IMG/VR virus record: IMGVR_UViG_3300034954_000939
Coordinates: 1 to 35,036 of that record
Source of the DNA: a virus
Reading direction: 5' to 3' (one strand)
Length of the DNA stretch: 35,036 bases
Part shown: positions 6,948 through 14,849 of the stretch, piece after piece
Position numbering within the stretch: the stretch's first letter is position 1
Layout of the letters: the number at the start of each line of letters is the position of its first letter
Translations under genes and position numbers: made by a program
The notes under the pieces: generated by a model
The model's database searches: none
The model's input: only the letters and a program-made list of their open reading frames with translations
Told to the model about the DNA's origin: nothing

Positions 6948-7323
6948 TCTCAAGGATTGGTTGAACAGTATCAACTACAGTAAGAAGAACCTTATTGATG
7001 AAGATCCTGATGTAGAAAAGAAATATCCAGCATATATTATCAATAGATGCATGTCTGGTCATCTTGATGCCATCATGTATGCAAATGAAATGAATTTATA
7101 TCATAACCTCAGTCCTAAGTTACAATATGACTTTTTACTAAATATTTTACGATCCAAGAAGAGGTTCTCTCCTTGGGTGAAGAAAGAAGAATTGAAAAAT
7201 CTTGATTATGTGAAGCATTACTACGGGTATAGTAATGAAAAAGCGAAACAAGTTCTTCCACTCCTTTCTAAAGAACAACTCACATTTATACAAGAGAAAC
7301 TTGAACGAGGGGGATTGAAATGA
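6937..7323 (+). CDS. gp62: Clamp loader small subunit gp62
   Basis: This 128-aa protein shows the gp62 pattern: LKDWLNSINYSKKNLIDEDP, then YPAYIINRCMSGHLDAIMYA at about residues 31-50, YDFLLNILRSKKRFSPWVKK at about 67-86. It is the non-ATPase subunit that joins four gp44 copies and contacts gp45. As in T4, it is directly followed by regA. In many cyanophages, as here, it is separated from gp44 by extra genes. The start codon at 6937 is TTG (gaaTTGaac region reads as fMet); GAAGGAGAG at about 6923-6931 is the Shine-Dalgarno site. Confidence 0.9.
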   Translation: MNVDLKDWLNSINYSKKNLIDEDPDVEKKYPAYIINRCMSGHLDAIMYANEMNLYHNLSPKLQYDFLLNILRSKKRFSPWVKKEELKNLDYVKHYYGYSNEKAKQVLPLLSKEQLTFIQEKLERGGLK

Positions 7324-7757
7324 CGGTGGTTATGGAAACAGAATATAGTTGGACACCTGATAAAATGGTTGAGGTGCTCCTATCAGAACCAGATGATTTT
7401 CTCAAGGTAAGAGAAACTCTCACAAGAATCGGAGTCGCATCCAGAAAAGAAAAGAAGTTATATCAATCATGTCATATACTGCATAAGCAGGGTAAGTATT
7501 ACATTGTGCACTTCAAAGAATTATTTGCTCTTGATGGTAAGAAGGCAAACCTTAGTGTGAATGATATACAGAGAAGAAATAGGATAGTTGCCTTACTATC
7601 TGACTGGGGATTGGTTGGTGTTCTGAAATCTGACACCATAGATGACATTGCTCCACTTAATCAGATCAAAGTTATATCATACAAAGACAAGGGTGACTGG
7701 ATACTAGAGACGAAGTATAATATTGGTAAGAAAAAAACACCAGCAGATGTCAACTAA
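7320..7757 (+). CDS. regA: RegA translational repressor
   Basis: From residue 16 on, the protein aligns with T4 RegA: MVEVLLSEPDDFLKVRETLT, then LYQSCHILHKQGKYYIVHFK at about 48-67, DWGLVGVL, and KVISYKDKGDWILETKYNIG near the end. RegA binds AU-rich initiation regions of early mRNAs (in T4: 44, 45, rIIB and itself among others) and blocks ribosome binding. An N-terminal extension of 15 residues precedes the T4-like start. The SD GAGGGGG lies 7 bases before ATG 7320, which supports the long form over Met16 (7365). The ATG overlaps gp62 by 4 bases. Confidence 0.95.
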   Translation: MTVVMETEYSWTPDKMVEVLLSEPDDFLKVRETLTRIGVASRKEKKLYQSCHILHKQGKYYIVHFKELFALDGKKANLSVNDIQRRNRIVALLSDWGLVGVLKSDTIDDIAPLNQIKVISYKDKGDWILETKYNIGKKKTPADVN

Positions 7758-7845
7758 TACATTCTTACTTGTTCTTCTTGTTATAGCAGCATACAGTAAT
7801 CTTTACCTCACTTATCGTAAGAACCGAATCAGACCTCGCAAGTAA
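7747..7845 (+). CDS. Small membrane peptide, 32 aa
   Basis: MSTNTFLLVLLVIAAYSNLY is a membrane helix, followed by the strongly basic end RKNRIRPRK, giving the positive-inside pattern of a one-pass protein. It overlaps regA by 11 bases and closes the replication operon before the promoter gap at 7846-7908. No family recognised. Confidence 0.55.
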   Translation: MSTNTFLLVLLVIAAYSNLYLTYRKNRIRPRK

Positions 7846-7908
7846 TTCTGTATAATTAGTAGTGTCGCCTTATAGGGACATTACAATTAGACGCTCAAGG
7901 AGGTCACC
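7846..7908 (+). promoter_or_regulatory. Leader of hsp20 with a sigma-70-like -10 box and strong Shine-Dalgarno
   Basis: This 63-base gap is one of the longest between genes here. TATAAT at 7851-7856 is a perfect -10 hexamer; no good -35 is visible 16-18 bases upstream. AAGGAGG, 5 bases before the ATG, is the best ribosome site in the window. Together they suggest a separately started, strongly translated transcript for hsp20. Confidence 0.4.
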
Positions 7909-8340
7909 ATGTTTGGAACAGATGGCAGTATTACACTGTCTGTAGGAGATACTTACGATTATCTTCAGAAGATAAGACGTAACATGATTGGATTCGATGA
8001 TTGGCATCAAAGATTCGATACACCAATACAAAACTACCCACCTTATAATACTATAAAGGTATCAAACCACGAGTATAGAGTTGAGGTAGCAGCAGCAGGA
8101 TTCAAGAAAGAGAATCTAAAAGTCTATACACAAGAAGGACAACTTGTTATAGAGGGCAAGAAGGAAGATGGAGTGGAGCATGAGTACATGCATCGAGGTC
8201 TAGCACAACGAGCATTCACTCGTGCTTGGTCACTACCAGAAGAACTTGTCGTCAAGGATGTGAGATTTGAAGATGGTCTATTACTCATAGACATCGAGAA
8301 AGTTGTACCAGAAGCACAGCAGCGAAAAGATTGGCTCTAA
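7909..8340 (+). CDS. hsp20: Small heat shock protein Hsp20 (alpha-crystallin family)
   Basis: The 143-aa ATP-independent chaperone has an N-terminal arm ending in PPYNTIKVSNHEYRVEVAAA, then the alpha-crystallin domain at about residues 47-135 (AGFKKENLKVYTQEGQLVIE, then GLAQRAFTRAWSLPEELVVK and GLLLIDIEK). It would hold unfolding proteins, and in cyanophages it is thought to help capsid or host protein stability; it is a common core gene of T4-like cyanophages. It has its own Shine-Dalgarno and probable promoter. The C-terminal I-x-I oligomerisation motif is not evident; the protein ends EAQQRKDWL. Confidence 0.93.
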   Translation: MFGTDGSITLSVGDTYDYLQKIRRNMIGFDDWHQRFDTPIQNYPPYNTIKVSNHEYRVEVAAAGFKKENLKVYTQEGQLVIEGKKEDGVEHEYMHRGLAQRAFTRAWSLPEELVVKDVRFEDGLLLIDIEKVVPEAQQRKDWL

Positions 8341-8343
8341 ATA
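8336..8343 (+). promoter_or_regulatory. Late-promoter-like octamer TCTAAATA
   Basis: This differs from the T4 late promoter TATAAATA by one base. It spans the hsp20 stop. The expected start site, 6 bases after its last A, is 8349, the A of the next ATG. The same spacing is seen before PTOX. No Shine-Dalgarno is visible for the gene at 8349. Confidence 0.35.
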
Positions 8344-8348
8344 CATAC

Positions 8349-9080
8349 ATGTATTCAAGAGTCTTACGACATATCAAACCCAAAGATCTAAGAGAAACTA
8401 TATCTCTTAGGTTCACTGATATCCTCAATCCAGTCTTCTGGATTGGGGATTCTCTCAAGCCTGAGGTTAATGAAAAACTCATGCAGTTTGCAGAGGCATT
8501 TGTTGCTTTTGTTGATATGGATGAGAGAGCGATAGTAGATGTGCTGTTGCTTGGTGGTAATGCAGGGTATAATTATACACAATACTCTGACTTAGATGTG
8601 CATATAGTTGTAGATCCTAAGTTCATACCTGATTGTAACCCAGACTTACTTGACCAATACTACATGGACAAGAAAACACTGTGGGAATTGACTCATAATG
8701 TGACAATCTATGGTGTAAAAGCAGAACCCTATATTGAAAGACCAGGCATCACAAGAAAGAAGAGTCAAGGTGTTTGGAGTATCATGAAGAAGAGTTGGAT
8801 ACAAGAACCAACACCTTTTGAGGGTGATGTGGATGAAAAAGAGATAGAGAAGAAGGTAAACAATTTTATAAATCAAATCAATTCACTAATCAAAGCATCT
8901 GATGCTGATGGTCTAAAGAATCTAGTCAAGAAACTAAGAGATTCTAGAGGCACATCACTACAGAAGTATGGCGAATATGGATTTGAGAATATGGTATTCA
9001 AAGAGTTACGAAATCAAGGATATATTGACAAAATACGTACAGTTGTGGTAAACTTGAAGTCAAAGAGTCTTTCTTTATGA
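8349..9080 (+). CDS. Nucleotidyltransferase-like protein (Pol beta superfamily), 243 aa
   Basis: Residues about 68-91 carry the superfamily pattern: LLLGGNAGYNYTQ, then YSDLDVHIVVD, where the GG motif and the two Asp of SDLDVH would bind NTP and metal. The rest is helical and basic with no recognised domain. The fold is shared by tRNA-adding enzymes, antibiotic adenylyltransferases and MNT toxins, so the substrate is unknown. Start ATG 8349 (MYSRVLRHIKPK) is preferred to TTG 8331. A strong hairpin lies inside the gene at 8423-8448. It couples to the next gene by ATGA. Confidence 0.75.
   Translation: MYSRVLRHIKPKDLRETISLRFTDILNPVFWIGDSLKPEVNEKLMQFAEAFVAFVDMDERAIVDVLLLGGNAGYNYTQYSDLDVHIVVDPKFIPDCNPDLLDQYYMDKKTLWELTHNVTIYGVKAEPYIERPGITRKKSQGVWSIMKKSWIQEPTPFEGDVDEKEIEKKVNNFINQINSLIKASDADGLKNLVKKLRDSRGTSLQKYGEYGFENMVFKELRNQGYIDKIRTVVVNLKSKSLSL
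8423..8448 (+). other. Strong intragenic RNA hairpin
   Basis: CAATCCAG (8426-8433), loop TCTT, CTGGATTG (8438-8445) is a perfect 8-bp inverted repeat, extended to 11 pairs by CCT and GGG with one G-U pair. It lies in codons 25-34 of the nucleotidyltransferase-like gene. A few pyrimidines (TTCTCTC) follow but not a T-run, so it is not a typical terminator. Confidence 0.5.
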
Positions 9081-9340
9081 TCAAAATTATAATATTCAAA
9101 AACAACCTCGTTCTTATCGCTAGACTAGAAGAGGTTGGATCTGAAATGGGTGAACCAGATTGCAAACTAATCGATCCATTTGAGTTAAAAGGTGAGTATC
9201 TAGAGTCATGGCCTTCATTCTCCATGCAGCGTGAGATGATGGTGCATTCAGATAGTTTTCTTACAATATTAGAACCAGACAAGCATCACTTAGATAAGTA
9301 TCAGGCGTTGACTGCTAAGAATGTCACAGAAAAATCTTAG
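9077..9340 (+). CDS. Conserved cyanophage protein, 87 aa
   Basis: The conserved N-terminal stretch starts IIIFKNNLVLIARLEEVGSE, then GEPDCKLIDPFEL. It has a beta-rich look (a small barrel is possible) and a variable C-terminal half with MVHSDSFLTILEPDKHHL. This family is a frequent small gene of T4-like cyanophages and has no known function. It overlaps the radical SAM gene by 20 bases. Confidence 0.75.
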   Translation: MIKIIIFKNNLVLIARLEEVGSEMGEPDCKLIDPFELKGEYLESWPSFSMQREMMVHSDSFLTILEPDKHHLDKYQALTAKNVTEKS

Positions 9341-10721
9341 GATATTATGGTGTTATCCTAATCAACATATGAGAGTGACACCGCCAGGTGGTATCGCTAT
9401 CATAACAGCATGTTTGAAGAGAGCAGGTTATCATAATATAGATTTATTTGACGCTACATGGTTTCCAATAGACACTGAGTTAGAGTCAGCACGTACAGAC
9501 AGAGATAAAGAAAGATCTAAGAGAGGGATGATGCCTGAGTACACATGGGATGGCACAGGATTTAGGATTGAAAATGTAGATATGTATGATGCATGGAGAC
9601 AAAAGGTTATTGATTTCAATCCAGATGTAATCATATCTTCATTAGTAGAAGATACTTATTATATTTGGCAAAAAATGATGGATCGTGTGATAGATCAATC
9701 ATTTATCAGTGTGGTGGGTGGTGTATTTCCAACTGCTGCACCTCATTTATTTGAAGATAAATGTGATTATTTGTGTAGAGGTGAGGGTGACGAGGCGATA
9801 CCAGAAATGATGGATTATATATCAGAGGGTAAGTCATGTAAAGATCTTCTAAACGTGTGGCCAAATCCACTAAGAGATGTAGTAGACGTAAACACACTTC
9901 CTATTACAGATCACACGATATTTCCTGACAAATCTCTGTACAGACCATTTCAAGGTAGGATTGTCAAGATAGCGACCATTGAAACACAACGTGGGTGTCC
10001 ATTCAAGTGTGCATATTGCAATTCACCAGGTAAAAATGTACTGTATGCAGAGGAGAATGCAGGTAAATTCTTCAGACGTAGATCTATACCCCACATAAAA
10101 GCAGAGATGTTAGATCTAATAGAGAAACATCAGATTACATTTGCATGGGTGATCACCGATACTCTTCTTACCATGCCACCAAGAGAGTTTGATGCATTTT
10201 GTGACATGTGGGAAGAATTCAATCTACCATTTTTTGCACAAACGAGACCAGAACTCTTTACACCATATCAAGCGAAGAGATTGAAAGAGGTTGGTTGTCA
10301 AAAGATAAACATTGGTGTAGAGCATGGAGACCCTGAGTTTAGAAAAAAATATATTGGTAGAGATTATAAGAATGAGTTGGCGATCAAGGCATTTGATATA
10401 GCACATGAAGCAGAGTTGTCAACTACATGTAACTTTATCTTTGGATATCCGTATGAAACTATGGATGATGCCATGAAGTCTGTTAGACTAGCAGCAAAAC
10501 TAAAATCAAACGACTTGAATGGGTTTATCTTCACACCTTACCATGGCACACCATTAAGAAAGATGGCAGTAGAAGCAGGTTTTATTTCAGATGACCTCAT
10601 AGTTGATATGAGAAATGATGATCAAGGAACATTTCTTAATATGCCACCTCCCTATATGAGCAAAAATGATATACAATATATGCATGATAACTTTGTTCGT
10701 ATGGTGAGGGAATTGGAATGA
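9321..10721 (+). CDS. Radical SAM protein with B12-binding-like N-terminal domain, 466 aa
   Basis: Residues about 1-200 look like a cobalamin-binding Rossmann domain (PPGGIAIITACLKRAGY, VVGGVFPTAAPHLF, DYLCRGEGDEAIPEMM) but lack the cobalamin ligand motif DxHxxG. RGCPFKCAYCNSPG near residues 222-235 gives Cx3Cx2C, the 4Fe-4S ligands for AdoMet cleavage. NIGVEHGDPEFRKKYIGRDY and FGYPYETMDDA are typical of B12-radical-SAM enzymes. Such enzymes methylate or rearrange unactivated carbons; the substrate is unknown. It lies between a conserved small gene and gp43, with ATGA coupling to gp43. Horizontal acquisition is likely but not tested. Confidence 0.88.
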   Translation: MSQKNLRILWCYPNQHMRVTPPGGIAIITACLKRAGYHNIDLFDATWFPIDTELESARTDRDKERSKRGMMPEYTWDGTGFRIENVDMYDAWRQKVIDFNPDVIISSLVEDTYYIWQKMMDRVIDQSFISVVGGVFPTAAPHLFEDKCDYLCRGEGDEAIPEMMDYISEGKSCKDLLNVWPNPLRDVVDVNTLPITDHTIFPDKSLYRPFQGRIVKIATIETQRGCPFKCAYCNSPGKNVLYAEENAGKFFRRRSIPHIKAEMLDLIEKHQITFAWVITDTLLTMPPREFDAFCDMWEEFNLPFFAQTRPELFTPYQAKRLKEVGCQKINIGVEHGDPEFRKKYIGRDYKNELAIKAFDIAHEAELSTTCNFIFGYPYETMDDAMKSVRLAAKLKSNDLNGFIFTPYHGTPLRKMAVEAGFISDDLIVDMRNDDQGTFLNMPPPYMSKNDIQYMHDNFVRMVRELE

Positions 10722-13213
10722 GATATTATACGAACGTACAGATGGTCGGGAATGATTTTCTTGTTCGTGGATATGAAAATGGAAAAAACTTTACCACTAG
10801 GGAAAAGTTCCAACCAACCATGTTCATACCTAGTAAAAAGAAAACTAAGTACAAAACATTAGATGGTAAGTATGTTCAAAGCATACAACCTGGTACTGTA
10901 CGTGAGACTAGAGATTTTATAAAGCAGCATGGTGAGGTAAGAGGGTTTGATATCTATGGAAACAACAGATACATCTATCAATACATCTCTGAAAAATATC
11001 CAGAGACTGAAATCAAATTTGACATCAATAAAATCAAGTTAGTTACGATTGATATTGAGGTGAAATCTGAAAAAGGATTTCCTACAGTAGAGGCATGTGA
11101 TGAGGAGATGTTGTGCATCACATTACAAGACTATGCTACCAAAAGAATCCTCACATTCGGTGTAGGTCCTTATCATCATAACGACAAGATGGTCAAGTAT
11201 GTCCAATGTAATGATGAGTATGATTTACTTCAGCATTTTGTAAATTTCTGGTCACATGATCCACCAGAAGTTGTGACTGGTTGGAACTGTCAGTTATATG
11301 ACATACCATACCTTGCTAAGAGGATCACTAGGGTGCTTGGAGACAAGGCATGTAAGAAACTATCTCCTTGGGGTTTAGTCACTCATGAGGAGATTTACAT
11401 GCAGGGTAGAGCACACACTGTATATGATATTGGTGGTGTCACAGTGTTAGATTACCTTGATTTGTACAAAAAATTTACATATAAGGCACAGGAATCATAC
11501 CGTCTTGACTACATAGGAGAGGTAGAACTAGGTCAGAAGAAGTTAGATCACTCTGAATATGATACCTTCAAAGAATTTTATACGAAAGCGTGGAATAAGT
11601 TTGTAGATTACAACATTCAAGACGTTAGACTTGTTGACTCCCTTGAGGAGAAGATGAAACTGATTGAACTAGCAGTTACTATGGCATATGATGCCAAGGT
11701 AAACTTCACTGATGTGTTTTATCAGGTTCGTATGTGGGACATGATAATCTACAACGATCTAAAAAGAAAAGGCATAGTCATACCACCCAAAAAGGATCAA
11801 GATAAAGCAGAGAAATATGCAGGTGCATATGTAAAAGAACCAAAACCAGGCATGTATGACTGGGTTGTATCGTTTGACTTGAATTCTCTGTATCCTCATC
11901 TTATAATGCAGTATAATATATCTCCCGAAACTGTTCTTGATGAACGGTATCCATCAGTTTCTGTCGATAAACTGTTGAATGAGGAGGTAGATCTATCTAA
12001 TCTCAAGGACGTAACTGTATGTCCTAATGGTGCGATGTTTACCACGAAGAAACGTGGTTTCTTACCCAAGTTGATGGAGAAAATTTACAATGAACGTGTC
12101 ATCTTCAAGAAAAAGATGTTACAAGCGAAGAAAGACTATGAGAAGTCACCGTCAAAAAAACTTGAAAGAGAGATTGCAAGGTGCAACAACATCCAAATGG
12201 CGAAAAAGATCCAACTTAATAGTGCCTATGGTGCTATCGGTAACAATTACTTTCGTTATTATAAGTTGGAAAATGCTGAGGCTATTACTCTCGGTGGTCA
12301 GTTCAGCATACGATGGATCGAGAGAAAAGTAAACGAGTACATGAACAATGTACTAAAGACACAGGAGAAAGACTATGTTATTGCTTCAGATACTGATTCC
12401 ATTTATCTTCATATGGGTCCTCTGGTTGAAGTTGTATACAAGGGGAGAGAAAAGACTGCTGAAAGCATCGTCACGTTCATTGATAAGGTCTGTCAGATGG
12501 AACTTGAAGGTTATATTTCGAGTTCTTATGAAGCGTTGGCCAAGTACGTAAACGCATATGAACAGAAAATGTTCATGAAACGTGAGACTATTGCTGAACG
12601 TGGAATATGGACTGCAAAAAAACGCTACATACTCAATGCATGGGATATAGAGGGAGTAAGATTTGCTGAACCAAAACTAAAGATGATGGGAATAGAAGCA
12701 GTCAAATCTTCTACACCTGCACCTTGCAGAAAGATGATCAAGGAAGCACTGAATATTATAATGAGTCAAACTGAAGATGATGTCATCAATTATATTGAGA
12801 CGATGAGGAGTGACTTCAAAAAACTTGACCCTGCCATGGTTGCATTCCCTAGATCGTGCAACAATCTTGCAAAGTATGTCAGCAACTTATCGATATATTC
12901 TAAAGGTACACCTATACACGTAAGAGGATCTCTCCTCTATAATCATTATGTCAAGAAAAATAACTTGGAGGCAAAGTATAGTGCCATTGCTAATGGTGAG
13001 AAGATAAAATTTGTTTATCTTACAAAACCCAACCCTATCAGAGAAAATGTGATATCATTTATATCTGATTTCCCTATTGAACTTGGTCTAGGAAAGTATA
13101 TTGACTACGACCTCATGTTTGAAAAATCATTTCTCGAACCACTGAAAGCAATACTTGATGCTATCGGATGGGAGGTCGAGAAGACTGCAACATTAGAATC
13201 ATTTTTTATCTAA
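10718..13213 (+). CDS. gp43: DNA polymerase gp43 (family B)
   Basis: At 831 aa it is shorter than T4 gp43 (898). Exonuclease motif I TIDIEVKSE lies near residue 108; ExoII-like WNCQLYDIPYL near 188 and ExoIII YNIQDVRLVD near 300 follow. Polymerase motif A is SFDLNSLYPHL (about 386-396), motif B KKIQLNSAYGAIGN (about 495-508) and motif C SDTDSIYL (about 556-563). It replicates the phage genome with gp45 and gp44/62. The C-terminus should carry the clamp-binding peptide; it ends LESFFI. The whole gene is intact with no split or intron. Confidence 0.97.
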   Translation: MRYYTNVQMVGNDFLVRGYENGKNFTTREKFQPTMFIPSKKKTKYKTLDGKYVQSIQPGTVRETRDFIKQHGEVRGFDIYGNNRYIYQYISEKYPETEIKFDINKIKLVTIDIEVKSEKGFPTVEACDEEMLCITLQDYATKRILTFGVGPYHHNDKMVKYVQCNDEYDLLQHFVNFWSHDPPEVVTGWNCQLYDIPYLAKRITRVLGDKACKKLSPWGLVTHEEIYMQGRAHTVYDIGGVTVLDYLDLYKKFTYKAQESYRLDYIGEVELGQKKLDHSEYDTFKEFYTKAWNKFVDYNIQDVRLVDSLEEKMKLIELAVTMAYDAKVNFTDVFYQVRMWDMIIYNDLKRKGIVIPPKKDQDKAEKYAGAYVKEPKPGMYDWVVSFDLNSLYPHLIMQYNISPETVLDERYPSVSVDKLLNEEVDLSNLKDVTVCPNGAMFTTKKRGFLPKLMEKIYNERVIFKKKMLQAKKDYEKSPSKKLEREIARCNNIQMAKKIQLNSAYGAIGNNYFRYYKLENAEAITLGGQFSIRWIERKVNEYMNNVLKTQEKDYVIASDTDSIYLHMGPLVEVVYKGREKTAESIVTFIDKVCQMELEGYISSSYEALAKYVNAYEQKMFMKRETIAERGIWTAKKRYILNAWDIEGVRFAEPKLKMMGIEAVKSSTPAPCRKMIKEALNIIMSQTEDDVINYIETMRSDFKKLDPAMVAFPRSCNNLAKYVSNLSIYSKGTPIHVRGSLLYNHYVKKNNLEAKYSAIANGEKIKFVYLTKPNPIRENVISFISDFPIELGLGKYIDYDLMFEKSFLEPLKAILDAIGWEVEKTATLESFFI

Positions 13214-13384
13214 ATGGATTTACCAATTAACGACAAGGATCTGAGCACCATAGTAAATGCTCTACATCTTGGAGGAGACACATCTTTATATCAAAGACTA
13301 AAGATAGTCAAAGAGGTCAGAGAGATGTATCCTGACGGTCCTTACAAAAAAATTATAAGAGAAAAGTATGGTATGGTAATCTAA
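13214..13384 (+). CDS. Small conserved protein after gp43, 56 aa
   Basis: The peptide starts MDLPINDKDLSTIVNALHLG, has a helical middle (LYQRLKIVKEVREMY) and ends YKKIIREKYGMVI. Its ATG directly abuts the gp43 stop and its own stop shares a base with the next ATG. Charged and soluble. No family with known function recognised; the position suggests a small replication accessory, which is inference. Confidence 0.65.
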   Translation: MDLPINDKDLSTIVNALHLGGDTSLYQRLKIVKEVREMYPDGPYKKIIREKYGMVI

Positions 13385-13842
13385 TGTTTTTTGATAAAGT
13401 GAGTCTTGTCACTGGGGGATTTGATCCCATACACAGTGGACACATTCGTTATTTTGAACGAGCAAAGGATCTATCAAACTACCTCATAGTAGGACTAAAT
13501 GGTGATCCTTGGTTGAAGAGAAAGAAAGGTCAATACTTCCAGTCATGGACTGAACGTGCTGACATAATAAGACATCTCAATATGGTTGATGCTGTAATAT
13601 CATGGGATGATGCAGATGACTCTGCCTGTGGTGCTATAGACAAGTGTCTTGAGATCTCAAACAAGGTTATATTCTGTAATGGTGGTGACCGTGGCAAGGG
13701 AAACACACCTGAACTTGACAAATTTCAATCGAATGATAGAATTATATTTGAATGGGGTATTGGTGGCACAGATAAAATGAACAGTAGTTCATGGATTCTA
13801 CACGGATACTTTGAACGCCAACGTAAATTATTAGGCATTTGA
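13384..13842 (+). CDS. Cytidylyltransferase-like protein (HIGH family), 152 aa
   Basis: GGFDPIHSGHIRYFERAKDL near residues 11-30 carries the HxGH motif of the glycerol-3-phosphate cytidylyltransferase / RfaE family, followed by YLIVGLNGDPWLKRKKG. These enzymes couple NTP to sugar or alcohol phosphates. The usual ISST signature near the end is here GGTDKMNSSSWIL. With the epimerase at 4368 it suggests a small set of sugar-nucleotide genes. It lies between gp43 and uvsX. Substrate unknown. Confidence 0.85.
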   Translation: MFFDKVSLVTGGFDPIHSGHIRYFERAKDLSNYLIVGLNGDPWLKRKKGQYFQSWTERADIIRHLNMVDAVISWDDADDSACGAIDKCLEISNKVIFCNGGDRGKGNTPELDKFQSNDRIIFEWGIGGTDKMNSSSWILHGYFERQRKLLGI

Positions 13843-13844
13843 TT

Positions 13845-14849
13845 ATGGACTTGTTGAACGAAATAGTAAAGGAGATTGGTTCTGACTATGCGAAAATCGC
13901 ATCCGATAAAACAGATACTGAGAGATATATTGACACTGGATCGTACGTTTTTAATGGACTCGTTAGTGGGTCTATTTTGGGCGGTGTTTCTAGCAATCGC
14001 ATTACTGCTATTGCTGGTGAAACGTCAACTGGAAAAACTTACTTCTCCCTCGCAGTTGTCAAGAACTTTCTGGACAATAATCCTAATGGTTATGTCCTTT
14101 ATTTCGATACTGAGTCTGCAGTCAACAGGGAACTCCTTGAGTCTAGACGAATTGATACAAAAAGGGTCGGACATATCGAGGTTGTCACTGTAGAAGAGTT
14201 CCGTAACAAGGCACTCAAAGCGTTAGACATATATCTAGATAAACCAACAGAAGAACGCACACCTTGTCTATTTGTATTAGACTCATTAGGTATGCTTTCT
14301 ACAGAAAAAGAAATCAAGGATGCACTAGAAGACAAGAACGTCAGAGACATGACAAAATCACAACTTGTCAAAGGTGCTTTCCGTATGCTCACACTCAAAT
14401 TAGGTCAAGCGAATGTCCCACTCATTGTCACAAATCATACATACGATGTCATCGGAGCTTATGTACCAACTAAAGAAATGGGAGGGGGTTCGGGACTCAA
14501 GTATGCAGCAAGTACAATCATATATCTCAGCAAAGCAAAAGAAAAGGATGGAACGGAAGTCGTTGGAAATGTTATCAAGGCAAAGACTGTCAAATCGAGG
14601 TTGAGTAAGGAGAATAAACAGGTTAGTATTAGATTGTTCTATGATGAGCGTGGTCTTGACAAATACTATGGACTGTTAGATCTTGCAGAGAAGTATAAGA
14701 TTGTAAAGAAGGTAGGTAATCGATATGAAATAAAAGGTAAGAAGGTATATGCCAAGGAAGTCTACAGTAATCCAGAAAAATATTTTGATGATGAGATTAT
14801 GCAAGCACTAGACGAAGCATCTAGGAAGGAGTACAGTTATGGTGAGTGA
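13845..14849 (+). CDS. uvsX: UvsX recombinase (RecA-like)
   Basis: This 334-aa strand-exchange protein is T4-like. Walker A GETSTGKT lies at about residues 58-65, Walker B CLFVLDSLGML near 142-152, and loop region GGGSGLKYAASTIIYLSKAK near 216-235. It forms filaments on ssDNA for recombination-dependent replication and repair. Start: ATG 13845 (MDLLNEIVKEIG) is preferred to TTG 13839. It overlaps gp41 by 11 bases. Confidence 0.95.
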   Translation: MDLLNEIVKEIGSDYAKIASDKTDTERYIDTGSYVFNGLVSGSILGGVSSNRITAIAGETSTGKTYFSLAVVKNFLDNNPNGYVLYFDTESAVNRELLESRRIDTKRVGHIEVVTVEEFRNKALKALDIYLDKPTEERTPCLFVLDSLGMLSTEKEIKDALEDKNVRDMTKSQLVKGAFRMLTLKLGQANVPLIVTNHTYDVIGAYVPTKEMGGGSGLKYAASTIIYLSKAKEKDGTEVVGNVIKAKTVKSRLSKENKQVSIRLFYDERGLDKYYGLLDLAEKYKIVKKVGNRYEIKGKKVYAKEVYSNPEKYFDDEIMQALDEASRKEYSYGE

